Virus record (IMG/VR): IMGVR_UViG_3300030328_002400
Coordinates: 35,648-99,647 of that record
DNA from: a virus
Direction: 5' to 3' (one strand)
DNA: 64,000 bases
The notes below the pieces were generated by a model that was not told where the DNA came from, did no database searches, and worked only from the letters and a program-made list of their open reading frames with translations. Positions 34,101 to 46,400 of this stretch are shown in pieces. How positions within the stretch are numbered: position 1 is the first letter of the stretch; every line of letters begins with the position of its first letter. The translations under genes were made by a program, and so were the position numbers.

Positions 34101-34439
34101 TGGTTAAAACAAAATTTAGTTATGAGTAAAAATAATATATTTAATGACAGCGTAGCTAATGTAAAAGGTTACTTTAAAAATAATGCTCCTCATGGAACAG
34201 TGAAGGCACAACTAGTTGGAAATAACGTGATAATATCAGGAGCTTTTCATGTATATCAACCAGATGCTAGTAAATATCCAAATGGATATAGTGTTGAGTT
34301 ATTTCCAAAAAGACAATTAGATATGACTAATGGTGAAAAATATTATGATGATATAATGAAAGAATTAAATGGTCAAAAAGTAAAAAATAATGCAGCATAT
34401 AAAGCAGCTAGTAATGCAGCTAGTGTAAACAACCAATAA
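31173..34439 (+). CDS. crAss-like virion cargo protein, function unknown
   Basis: A 1088-aa, largely helical protein with no signal peptide. The N-terminal stretch (WKAQNDLYNRVVYSDLTNPN followed by SIEYQRQFTEKLGPQLEKIAGLDLS) resembles a conserved region of crAss-like cargo proteins that lie just before the RNA polymerase genes. The middle (about 395-450) is a charged helical segment, and the C-terminus is Asn/Ala-rich. There is no HExxH or other catalytic motif. It precedes the giant RNA polymerase ORF by 8 nt. It is likely co-packaged, perhaps as scaffold or ejection-tunnel component; that role is inference. Confidence 0.6.
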   Translation: MATYIKGHKNFYPDIKPFTPDYKFLSATLDARQAIYDHNWKAQNDLYNRVVYSDLTNPNSIEYQRQFTEKLGPQLEKIAGLDLSLQQNVESAKSVFAPFFQDDTVVYDMVWTGRFNDAVKEYNQLARSNKEEVRQLASADVGLQKLEIDRRKFMNAGRDEILNQPLPELVLDADLVRNAQKFLSELDPALTITMPVPNLIDTGKVDKKGDPIFREDNKWIITQTNGSLIEGAAYEQIVNSLYNDPRVTKYYDAKSYVQANMFAREAVESGQVASEDQGLQLWANETIARIRSKNLEYQGEAEYAVRKANQVNINWSNYAESHGVVPGSLDEQIMQNNLDQAEQLEAELNRYLNQNTFADSDDPDDMATYNKAATLLANYNMDMDMRKAARQFSQRGMKVEQKVNDYSLADYKSTLKMNEQTHQYTLDMLKQEDKYNREMELKGVGTGLNWGGVTQGYTGAGSNFTVDEGGEIILENDFYALDIVKREQDFNRLQNEMVSMIPDMIVDSGKYDADEDGQYTIPLVSNPDPDNDSDWYTGDIAGIEQILGTRVKDDDDLDTDQFEYRDAITNVFGEMQDYYNNTWDVHNADPDKTGDQTLFNSIHERLFGGGAGQLPGLAKRFQLYNQAVRLSEEDRTNKINTINASLLKISEDDLTSVQHDIKELYGSGWVPPLDNNGNFMSKDAYMKKMYAIIQDAVSSEELDPYLEIDEKFAFDWDLMTTKMVGTGGPGTQSAPTSVPVLDKNKIDKHSVKVYDYFYTKLKEQIENTSSSTYYNNSRGITSTGGGSNISFTPSQSITSNLNPAPGSDKFTFLKVMQEQMKSDLASATGGSGFVGFTAKDVKNLYEVDSDKIDYTDKDNIIAQWIWDKIITTQASLGDKSKTAFKTTFFSTWGPEVYDDNNKLVKDPLAAYQFSNFDDALTKAITSDNTNYPMIDGDKATKADIQKVLNTGFTYLFPRSATIKANRAGYDRTGQGSWLKQNLVMSKNNIFNDSVANVKGYFKNNAPHGTVKAQLVGNNVIISGAFHVYQPDASKYPNGYSVELFPKRQLDMTNGEKYYDDIMKELNGQKVKNNAAYKAASNAASVNNQ

Positions 34440-34447
34440 ATTAGGAC

Positions 34448-37400
34448 ATGGAGAATAATGATGGACAACCTTTATCAGTTAAATTAGCTGAGGAAAAAAT
34501 CAGTGGCAGTCTCACTAATCAGACTAGCCCATATATTACTGCTGAATCATTATTTGATACACAACAATATGGTCCTGATTTTCTAAACATGGCTGATCCA
34601 GCAGGTCTTTTAAATGTAGATAGATATACTAAGGATATGTTTAAGTACGGACCTGAAGTTCTTGCTAATCTAACAGCTCCAGATCCTGGTATAGTTGATA
34701 TAGGTTATAATCCTAGTAAACCAAGATTAGAAGATCTCTCTCCTGTTGATAGAATTAAAAACTGGACACCTACTGAAGATCCTTTAGAGCCTCTTCCAAC
34801 TATATATGGAAATATTAAAGAGATGGGTTTTGATAGAGCCTATGCTCATCCTAAATTTAATGAATTAGGCTTCACTCCTTATGCAGACAATGAATCATAC
34901 TATAATACTAATAGTAGTAAGTTAGATGATTTATCTAGAGCTTATAATCAATTTGGAAGTCAATTTGGGACTGGTCTTACAGCATCATGGAATACTATGG
35001 TAGATATGTTTGATGGTGATGGTTATATAGATTCTCCAGATTTAGAGGGAGCATATGCTATGGAAGATGCTATGAGAATAGGATCTACTAGTAGAGGAGG
35101 AGCTTTTGGTACTCTAACAAATGTTGGATTAAGTTTTGGTTATACGATGGGTATTATTTCATCTATAGCAATAGAAGAATTAATATTAGCAGCTGGTTCA
35201 TCTGCACTATCTATGACAGGTGCAGGAGCACCAACAGGTCTGGCTGCCTTTGCAGCTGGTACCATGAGAAATTTATTTAGAGCTGGTAGAGCTATGAGTA
35301 ATCTTTTTGATATAAAAAGGTATGCTAGTGCGTCTAGAGCTTTGATTAATACTTTAAATGATGTAAATAATGCAAGACAATTAGCTAGAGGAGGACTAGA
35401 GGTTGGTGGTAAAATATTTGCACCAGAAGTTACTTATGCAATTAAAAATTGGAAGACTACAGGAAATACTGCACAGAATATAATGAATTTTATGAAGAGT
35501 GGAGATAACTGGGTAGCTGGATATAGAGATTTTAGACAAGTAAATTTAGCATTAGCAGAAGGTAAGCTTGAAGCAGGAATGGTAGAGAATAGAGTTAGAG
35601 AAAATCAATTAAGATATTTAGCTCAACAAAATCCTGGAGAACAAGTTACTGCTGATCAATTAGCAGATATAGAAGTTAAGTCTAGAGAAGCAGCTTTTAG
35701 AAGTCAAATGCAAAATACTGCTATTATTTATTTCACTAATAAATTATTATTAAGAAGTGCTTTTGGAGGGTGGAGAAGAGCTGCATCAAAGAATGTAACA
35801 GATAAGATATTTAGAACTAATCCTTTAATAGATGCTGTAACAGGAAAAGCATTAAAAGGAATATATAGACAACAAAGTAAGTGGTTAATATCTGCATTAG
35901 GTCAAAGAATAGCAGCAGCTGGTTTTAGAGGAGCTCCACGTGTATTTGCAGGTGCAATGTTAAGATATGGTGCAGGAGGTATTGGTGAAGGTATACAAGA
36001 AGTTACGCAAGAAGCAATTGCTGCAACTAATGAAGGATATTATGGAGCATTATTAAGAGAGCCAGGTTCAGGAGCTAAACATCTATACGGTTCTTTTGCT
36101 ATGGATGGAATAAAAGATCAATTTAGTGCACAAGGATTTGAAACATTTTTATCAGGATTTTTAATGGGTGGTATGGCCGGTCCATATCAACAAATACTCT
36201 TTCAAGGATTCCCTTATTTATATAGTAGAAGAAGTAAAAATTCTAGAGCAGATTATGATTCTCAAAAACAAGCTGAACAAGAAGTAATAAATAGAGCTGT
36301 AGATCAAGCTAATCAAATGTCTCCAGGATATAATGGATCAGAAGCTTCTACTATAGATGTAATATTAGATGAAACTCAATTGATGGCATCTTTACAGAAG
36401 AATGCTTTAGATGGACAAAATGAAGCATTAAGTGCAGGAGATAAGTATAACTTCTATAATCAAAGAAACTTTGCTCAGTTTGCTAATATTTATGATAAGT
36501 ATCAAAGAGGTACTATTTCTTTATATGAACAAGAACTAGATGGTTATAGTCAATTAACAGATGAAGAATTAGCACAAGCATTTCCTAAAAAAGATTATGG
36601 TTCTACTCAGAAAGTAAGAGAGAAAATTCTTAAACAAAAAGAATTAATCCAAGAGTATGGAGAAATGTTTGATAATAGGAATAATCCATTTAAAAAGAGA
36701 TATGAACCAAAATTATTTAAACCAGGTACAAGACAATATAGAGATGAGGTAGCTATGAAAAAAGCTTATAAACATATGGAAATGTTTTCAATGTTTACTC
36801 AAAATGCATTTAAAGATGCTGTAGAAAGAAAAGGTAAGATAGCACAAGCTTTAGAATCTACACCTCTATTTGGTAAGATGGCAGCTAATGATATTAGTCC
36901 ACTTTTAGATAAAGAAAGTTTAGAAACTGAACTTGACCGTTTAGATCAAGAAATTGAAGCAATAGAAGCCAATCTTCAAAATGAAAGTGGTTTATCTGCA
37001 TTAGATAAGAAAAGAAATAAAAAGAATCTTAAAGATAAGAAAGCAAGAAGAAAACAATTATTAAAAATTAGTAAAGTTTATAATGCTAATCTAACTGATA
37101 AAGGATACTATGATAGACGTAAGAAAAAAAATCTAGAAGCATCTGTTAAAACTTATCTAAAAACTTTAGCTAATGCAAATGGAACATTTGTAGATAATGA
37201 TGCGGCACAGAATGCTATAAATGAAATTATAGATTATGCTACATTATCTCAAGATTCTTATATGTTTAATCAAACTATTGAATATTTATTAGATCCTAAT
37301 AGAATGGAAGGTTTAATAGAAAGATCTGCTGATTATTTTAAACAGGTGGGAGGAGCAAGAAACTCTCTAATTAAAGGACAAATAAAAGATTTAATATTAA

Positions 37401-40400
37401 ATCAAAATCAAAATCAGTTATTAAATGAATTAGCCAAAGAGGATATATATCTAGATCCAACTGAGACAAGAGAGTTTTTAGAAACAGGAAATATTAATGT
37501 ATTAAGAACTTTTATTTATGCTGGACGTAAGTTAGATGCTGCAGTAATAGAAGATTTAGAAATAATAATGAAGATAGTAAATCCTATTCTAGATGTATAT
37601 ATCCAAACTACTACTCCAGTACAAGAGGAAACAGCTGCTGATGTTGTAGATGAATCTGTACAAGAAGTTAAAGATACTTTAGATGAGGCGGGTATACAAC
37701 AGATTGTGCTGAAAGATTCTTATCAATCTCCTTCATTACAAAAAATATTAGATAAACAATTTAGAGCGTACCAAGCTATGATGCCACCAGAAGGTGAAGG
37801 CTTGATGAATTTTAGCAAGTGGAAAGAAAGTCCTGAAGGTATAAATATTAAAGAAGGATATGATGCTATAAAAAGAATATGGGCTTCAGGTTACCAAAGA
37901 TATACTCCAGAAAGGCAAATAATAACTTTTAAACCAAATCAAACAGAAATTGATGAAGAGATAGGACTCCAAGATTTTATAAATGATTATGCAGACGATA
38001 ACCCAACTGTAAGAGATGTATTACAAGAATTAGAAGTTAATCTTTCTATATATAAAACAGTTAAGTCAGCTCCAGCATCTAATATTATACAAGATGGTTT
38101 AATAGTTGACTTACAAAAGATAGTTCTTGATCAAACTAATGAAGATGAAACTACTAGCTATGTTTTATTAGATAAGAGTGGAAATCTTATTAATAATAGA
38201 ATGAAACAAATTATTGGTCCTAATGCTTCCGGAACCTTTACTAATATACAAAATGCTCAAGATGCTTTTGAATTATTAGAGAGAGAAGGTTCTGATGGAA
38301 CTACATTTAAATTTGGTGGATTAGTATTAAGTAGAGGAGAAAGAATAGTAGATGAAGCAGGTAATGTATTTAGAGTTAATACTAATGCTGCAGGTAATCA
38401 GAAGAATCCTTCAATTATTTATTTAGTTCCAGAAGCAGAATATAATCAAACTAACTGGTGGTCAAATAGTAAAGCAGCTAAAGAATTTGGTGCAGTAAAA
38501 GAAGAAGATTTTATTGGAAGATATAGAGTCATGGAAGAAATAAAGGTTCCTGAGCTAGGAAATAACTTTGCTAAGCTACCTCCTGATGAAGCTATTAAAG
38601 CATGGCCACATACTAATGCAGGTGAAACTAGAGATCAAGCTAATGAGAGATTAGAAATGATTATGAGTAATCTAACTCCTCAAGAGATCCAAGAATTAAA
38701 TATATTTATAAAACCTAGCGTGGCTAATACCAATACCTATTCATATCAGGTTCCTGGAGAAGCAAACCAATTAGAAAAGCTTCCTAACCCTTATATAATT
38801 AATAAAGGAAATGACTATACTATAGGAATACAAATGGTTGATCCAGTAGTTATAACTAAAATGAATGCACTTCTAGGACAAGCAGAAGGAATAAATCTTT
38901 TAGAAGAAAGTGCAAATGGAATTTTTGCTTATTTCCCTAGTAATCAATTTGAATTTGTAGACGGTAATGGAGTTATAATAGATCCTGCGTCAATGGATGT
39001 AAACTTTATGAACAGTACTATGTATTTAGAAGGTATTGAATATAAAGGAAATACAGAGAAAGAAAACCTTGAAATAGTTAGAAGAGCTTTTGCTACAGGA
39101 CAAGCATTACAAGCTGCAGTGCAAAAAGAAATAGGAGAAACACCTACAGGAGATATAAGAGTTGGTAGATTACCAGATGGTTTAAGTATAACAATCTTCC
39201 AAGGATTCCCTAACTATACAAAACCTAATGCGTTTACTGAAGTAGGTAAATTGCCTTTTGGAGCTGATGGAACAGGGAATGCATTTTTAGTATTAGATGT
39301 AGATCCGGTAAGCTTATTACCTACACCTATAACCAATTTAGAAGGAGATGCTGAGATAGAATTAATTAGTCAAGTGGAAGCTGGATTAAAGAAGCAAGGA
39401 ATAATGAATGAAGATGGCTCTCTTAAAAATGTTAGTAATAGATATAATGTTGTAGTAAAAGATCCAAGTGGATTGTATACAGTAGCAACATCTACAGTAA
39501 AAGAACAACCAGTAGCAGATTTAGATGTAATATTAAATGACTATATCAATATGGCTCAAAAAGTATTAGAGACTAATGTTACTAAAAAGGGACAGAAAAC
39601 AGAAGTAAAAGATCAGAATATAGCAACTGAGTTTAATAAACAACAAAGAGATAAATTATTTATTACTTCAGATGTAAAAGGTAGACAGTTTTACTTAGAG
39701 GTAACTCCTTATGGTAGTATAAGTTTAAAAGCTAAAGATAAAGTAACAGGTCCAAAAGCACAGTTAACAGGTGTACAACAATATGAACAACTAGGTAAGA
39801 CAGTATATTTATATAATCAAGATTTCAGTAGAGATGATAGAGGAGATACAGAGATAACTTCTACTGTAATATTTCAAAAGTTAGTAGATAAACTTAATGC
39901 AGAATTTGATGAACCTATTATTAGTCTTAAAAACTTTAAAGTATCTATTCCAGAAAATGCACCATTAGAAGATTTCTTAGGAAATCTTGAGACTGCATTA
40001 GATCCAAATCAATTAAGAAAAGGACAAAAGATATTAATTAATGTTGAAGCAAAGGTTAGTCAAAGTCAAAGAGATAAAGGAGTGATTATTCAAACTCCTA
40101 TATCTACAGCAGAAGCAACAGCACGAGCATTAGAAAAAGCACAAGCTAAAGCAGCATTGAAAAGTATATCACCAACCAATTTGCCTAACCTTGTTTCTGA
40201 ATGGCTATTGAGTGAAGAAGGGTCTTTAGCTAATCAAAGTGCTGCAGAGTCTGCAGGTAAATTTGCATTAGAATATAATAAGAGATTTAGCCCAACAGAA
40301 GGATTAACAGAAGAAGAAGTTACAGGAAAAGATATGTTTAATGTAGTTGGTCAAGGGTTAGTTGTTATGGAAGCTATATTAGATGAGATTAATAGACAGA

Positions 40401-43400
40401 CATTAGCAATAAAAGGAGTTAGATCTGAGGCTAGACTTGAAGAAGCTCAAACAATTGAAGATAGAAGAAGTGCTGGTGTGAAAGAAATAATAAAGATCTA
40501 TGTTGGAGGAAAAAAGTTTTTTAATATAAATGAACCAGGCTTATCAGTAGCAGAAAATTTTTCAGCTGGTGGTGTAACGTTAGAGGAAGCTAAAGATGCA
40601 ATACCTGGTTTAGGTGGAAAATTGAAAGCTTGGTTTCAAAGAGGTGTTGATTATTTAGAAAGTGATTCAGGTAAAAAAAGAATGGGGAGAAGAGATCCAT
40701 GGATATATAAGGGGAAAGCAGGATCACCACCTCCAATAATAGTCTATGCTAGAGAACAAGCATTAAAAAAAGCACAAGCTAAAGCTAGACTTGAAGAAGC
40801 TGTTGACTTAGACACTGTATTAGAAGAGATAAGTATATTAAAAGCTGCATTAGAAGATCAGTATGGTCCTACAAATAGGAAGAGATTAAGAAAAGCATAT
40901 AAAGAAAGCAAGAAACTACAAGCTCTATATAAGAAAAGAGATGAATTAAGAGGTGCTAATAAAATTATAGATGGTCCTTTACTTCAAAATGATATAGAGG
41001 ATATAGCAGTATTTACTGAATGGGCACAAACTAACTTACCTGAATTTATTAATGTAGAAGATATATCTGTTTTAGGTAATAACCTTTTAGCAAATGGTAG
41101 ACGAGTTGGTGCTTTTGTTATAGACATAAATGATTTAGCTGGTGGGTTAGATGTAAAAGGAACTATATATACTGGAGCCAATAGTCCATTTAGATATCAT
41201 GAGGCATTTCATGGAGTATATAGAATGTTACTTACTCCTGCTGAACAAGCAAGATATTTAAGAATAGCTAGAAAAGAAAAGAGAGCTGAACTAAGAAGAG
41301 AAGGAAAGAGTTTGGAAACTGAATTACAAAGATTCAGAAACTCTGCAGATATATATCAAAATATGAGCAGAGAAAGATTAGAGAGAGAATATTTGGAAGA
41401 GTATTTAGGAGATCAGTTTGAATTATTTAAAACAGATCCAAGAAATACTAAAACAGAATCTGTTGTAAAATCTTTATTTACTAGAATTATAGAATTTATA
41501 AAAGCTATTCTTAATGGCTTTAGAAGAAATCAATTAAATACTTTATTTGAAAATATTGATTCAGGTAAATACCAATCAGCTCCTATGACTACTAATGAGT
41601 TTACTACTTTAGGAGCTACAATAGAAGCTAATAAACTTATTCCTTATGCAATAGAAAGCAAAGAAGAAGGGGTGGGAGATTTATATATTCCTAGTATTAT
41701 AGCAGAACCAATCATATCTTCTATGGCAGGAATCTTAATTGAAAGAAGATTTAATTTTGTTCCATCAGAAGAGAAACCTGCTTTTAATTTAGATGAAGAA
41801 TTAGATATAATAGTAGATGAGTTTGCTGAATTATATAATGTAGATAGTGTAGCAAATAAAAAATATAAAGTTGATAGTAAAGAAAGAAAGACATTAGACT
41901 TACTTACTCAAGCATTTGAAGATTTTATTCCTCAGATAAAAGAGTCAGTAAATAAAATGATTGAAATAATTAATTTACAATCTGCTCAACAAGAAGCTAA
42001 TAATGAATTCTTCCTGCAAAATGAAGGCGTAAGAAATATTTCTCAGTATGGTAAAGAAGCTTACATGACTGGAGGATTTGATAATCTATCTAATAGGCTT
42101 AGACACTATATAAGTACAGTTACAATGCCTGCCACTGATTACTTTGGAAATACAGAATTAGCAGATGGAACTCCATTTGTTCAACCTGTAAATGCTAATC
42201 AAGTATATAATGGATTATTAAAATCATTACAAGGTTTATCAGATCCATTAGCAATGATACAGAAAATGCAACTATTTGCTGATACTAATCCACAAACTAA
42301 AGCTGTAGTAGAAAGTATTTTTGAGTCTGCTGGTTTAGTACCTTTAACAGAAGAAGGAGAAGTAATTAATGAATTACCTCAACAATTAAAGAATCCAGAC
42401 TTTTTAAATAAAGTTCTAAAAGCCTTTACTAACTTTAGAGTAGAATGGTATTTCCAACAAAGAGATAATTTAGGTAATACAATAATTCATTCTGCCTCTC
42501 AACGTGATGATGCTTCTACACAATTAGACAATTGGAGTGAAGCATATACTAATAAATTACAAGTATGGGCAGAAGATCCTAGAAAAAAATCTGACGCTCT
42601 TAAAAGCTTAATTAAAATAAAAAATAAATTAAGATTAAAAGATGAGAAAGTAAGAAATAAAACTCTTAATAGAGAGGCTTCTGAATTATCACAAGAATTA
42701 TTTGAGGCAGTAGGTATTAGAGTAAGTCCAGGTTATATGAGGTATAGTTTATTAAAATCTAGAAATAATCATTATAATGATCAAATAGTAGAATTAGATT
42801 TTTATCCTAATGCTGAAGCACTAGTTTATGAAGATATTAATATTTTTCAAAGCTTAATTAATAATGGTCAAGATATTTTTGATAGAACTAATGAAGGAGC
42901 TTCTAGTAGATTAAAACGTATAGCTTTAAATAATGCTACATTTGATGAAACTATTGGAGCAACTGTATTTAGAAATTCAAATGGTGATTTAGTTAATTCA
43001 CATCAGGTCCCTACTTATCATTTGACTAAAACGAAGGAGTTAAACTCTTCTCAAGAAAGAAATAAATTGAAAAATGATCCTTTCCTTTCTAATAATTATT
43101 TATTGAATTCTCAGGCATTTAATAATCTAGCTGATAATAATCAAATAAAAATATCTAGAGTATCTGGTACAAAAGTATTAAATCAATTAAGTACAGAATT
43201 AGATGGTTCAATGAGTAATGCATTAAAAACTATGGATTATGGTAAGTATACTCCAGGTGAATTTATGACTAGTAATATTAATTTATATTTAGCTAATTTA
43301 AATTATATAACAAACAGGCTTAGTAGTTATGTAATGGTTAAGGATGAGGTATCTGGAATTGAAACTCAAGTTGCTATATCTCCTATGTTAAATAGAGTAA

Positions 43401-46400
43401 TAGAATCTTCTAATACAGGAGATTTAACTACATTACCAGTTATTAAAGCAGTATCTAAAGTTAATGGAAAAGATGTAATTACAGATGAAGCATTAGATAT
43501 ATTCTATAACTTTGTAAAAAATGAGTATGATAGAATTAGAAGAGAAAGTTTAGCAGATCCACTTACGTATGATAAAGTAGGATATAATTTAGAGGACCCT
43601 AATAATCCGGAAGCTCCTTTAAGAGCTTTTACATTTAGTAATAATGCAGCACTATTAGATTCTGCTACTAAAATAGCATTAGAGGGAGAAGCTGTATCTA
43701 CAAACGCAGTATCTTTTGAACAAGCATTAAAGAACTCAAACTTAAGTGTTGCTGAATTTAAAACACAATTAAGAAAAAAATTAGGTGAACAATATACATT
43801 ATTTAATGACCTTATAGATGTAAATAATATACGTGATAAAATAGATAAAAGAATAAGAAAAGGATTAAACCCTAATAATGAAGCTGCACAATTATCTCAA
43901 AGTCAATATAACCTAAGAAATAATGATGAGCAGTTTAATCTTAAACAAATATTTTTAAGTAACTATGCCAATGTTAAATCTTTGAATGAGTTATTATTAG
44001 GAGATCAGGCAATTACACTTAAAAGTTTTACAGATAAAGGTAAGAGGTCTAAAGGGCAAAATGCTTCTGGATTATCAGCTTACTCTCCATTCACTAATCC
44101 ACAACAAGGGATTAATCATGCAACAGATAAAATTAATCTAATTACATTAAGTGAACCTCAAGGAGTATCAGCTTTAAGTAATGATTCTATTGATAAAGCA
44201 GATGCACAAATGTGGATGACTACTAAAGCATTCAGACATTTCTGGTTTGGATTTGGATTATTAAGTAATGCACAAGCAGCTGTGTTAGATAAAATTGAAG
44301 CAGGAGAAAAAATAGAATGGGGTGAAATATCTAATCTAGTCAATGAGGGAGGAATGATAAACTCTAAGAAACTAGTATACTTTGACGGAGACACTTTTAT
44401 AAAAATGTCTGCTTTTGTTTTAACGCCAGCCTTAACATCAATGAAAAATTCAGATGGAGTTTGGGTTGCTAAACCTAACTCTCTTCCATTACATAATTTA
44501 AGAGTTAAGCTAGAAGCTTTAGAAGAAGGAACAGAATCTGTATCTATTGCTGCACCTTTATCTGCACTTAAAATGTTACAACAAAATGTAGTTGCTTATC
44601 AAGAGTTAAATATGACAGAACAAGGCTTCTCTCAAGAAAGCACTCCTTTATCAGCTAAGAATATGAGACTTCAACAAATAAGTCCATCTAATAAACGTAA
44701 GATAACTGAGCTTAGTCAGATGAAAACACTTATTACTAATGAGCAATCTCCTAAGTCAGCAAAACAAATTAAAAGATATAATGAACTTTTAGCAGAAAGG
44801 CAGAAGTTTAAATATATTAACAAAAGAAATTTAACATTTAATATTCCACAGGTACAGGCAGAAGCTCAAGAATTTTTATCTGCAACGGATAAAAAGATAA
44901 CACCAAATTTAATATTGTTCTCTCAGTATGCAGTAACTTCTTTACAAGCTTCACAAAATAATTCTAACTTAATTGAATTCTTTAGTTTAGATCAATTTAA
45001 TCAACCAAAATATGATTTAAATAATCCATATACAGTTGCAAAGTTTGAACAGTTATTTTTAACATACTTTAGTCAAGATGTATTCCAAGAAAAAATACCA
45101 GGTACTTCTTTTGCATTAGTATCTTCTTTTGGTAAAAAGATTTATAGACGTGTATATAGTGTAGATGAAACTGGACAACCAGATAAACAAGAAGTAATTA
45201 GAGAAAATATAGTTCATAAAGATAATATAGCTATAGATCCAAGAATGGCAAGTGATTTAGTAGGAGTTAAAATTCCTAAAGAAGGTATAGTAATATTAGA
45301 CCGTTTAAGATATAATTTAAAAGAATATGATCAAAATGGAAAATGGACAGGTCAAAGATATAGTGAAGCATTAATTCCAGCTCAATTTAAAGCAACTTAT
45401 GAATTAATTGAAGGAGATAATAAAGAAATGCCTACTATGATTAGTGATATGTTCTCTGTACGTATCCCAAGTCAAGATAAACATTCTGCACAAAGTGTAA
45501 AAGCAGTGGATTTTCTTCCAGTATTTTATGGTTCTTCAGCTATGTTTTCTGATGAGCTGGTAGAAATATCTGGAGCTGATTTTGATATAGATATAGTATA
45601 TACACAAAGAAAAGATTTTTATGTTAAAGATGGAAAGTTTATAGAATATGGTAATAATTATGCTGATTATGTAAACTATGTTAACAAAGAAGTAAATGAA
45701 CCAGGAAGTATATATAAATCTGCAATAAGATTATTTGATATACAAGGATCTTTAGTTGAAGATTCTTTGACAGATATTGAAGATACAAGAGCTGAAGAAG
45801 CTGGGTTTAGTAGAGAGGCTATTAAAGCATTACAAGGTTTAGGATTACCTATTACTAAAAAACAATTCAATGATTATATTAATAAAAAGGGTGTACCTCC
45901 ATATGTAGCTCCATTAAATAATGAGATTTTAGATATTAGAAGAAGTTTAGTTAGTAATGAAAAAATGACATCAGGTAATAATCCTGTTGCCTATACTCCT
46001 GCTTCTTTAGATTTAATAAGACAGGGATGGGAAAATATATCAGGATTAGTTCCTTCTTTAAAATCAAGAGAAATAGCCGGTGAGCTGGATATAGATAATT
46101 TAGCAGGACAAACAATATCATTCACTAATAATAAAGGAGCATCAATTGGTTCTGTTGTTTCACCAAACTTATATTTGAGTTTATTAGTAGAGTATGAGAT
46201 TAAAATAGGTGATGCCAAATTTCTTTTAGATGATGAACTATATGATACGTTTGCTGGAGCAGACACTAAAGATGGAATTAGAAAGCAAGATATTATATCC
46301 TCTATAGTTACTATGATGACTGACAATGCAAAAGAATATTTTGTTGCTAAATTAGGATTAAACTCACATGCAGCTGGTATGTTAACTAATATGATAGCAC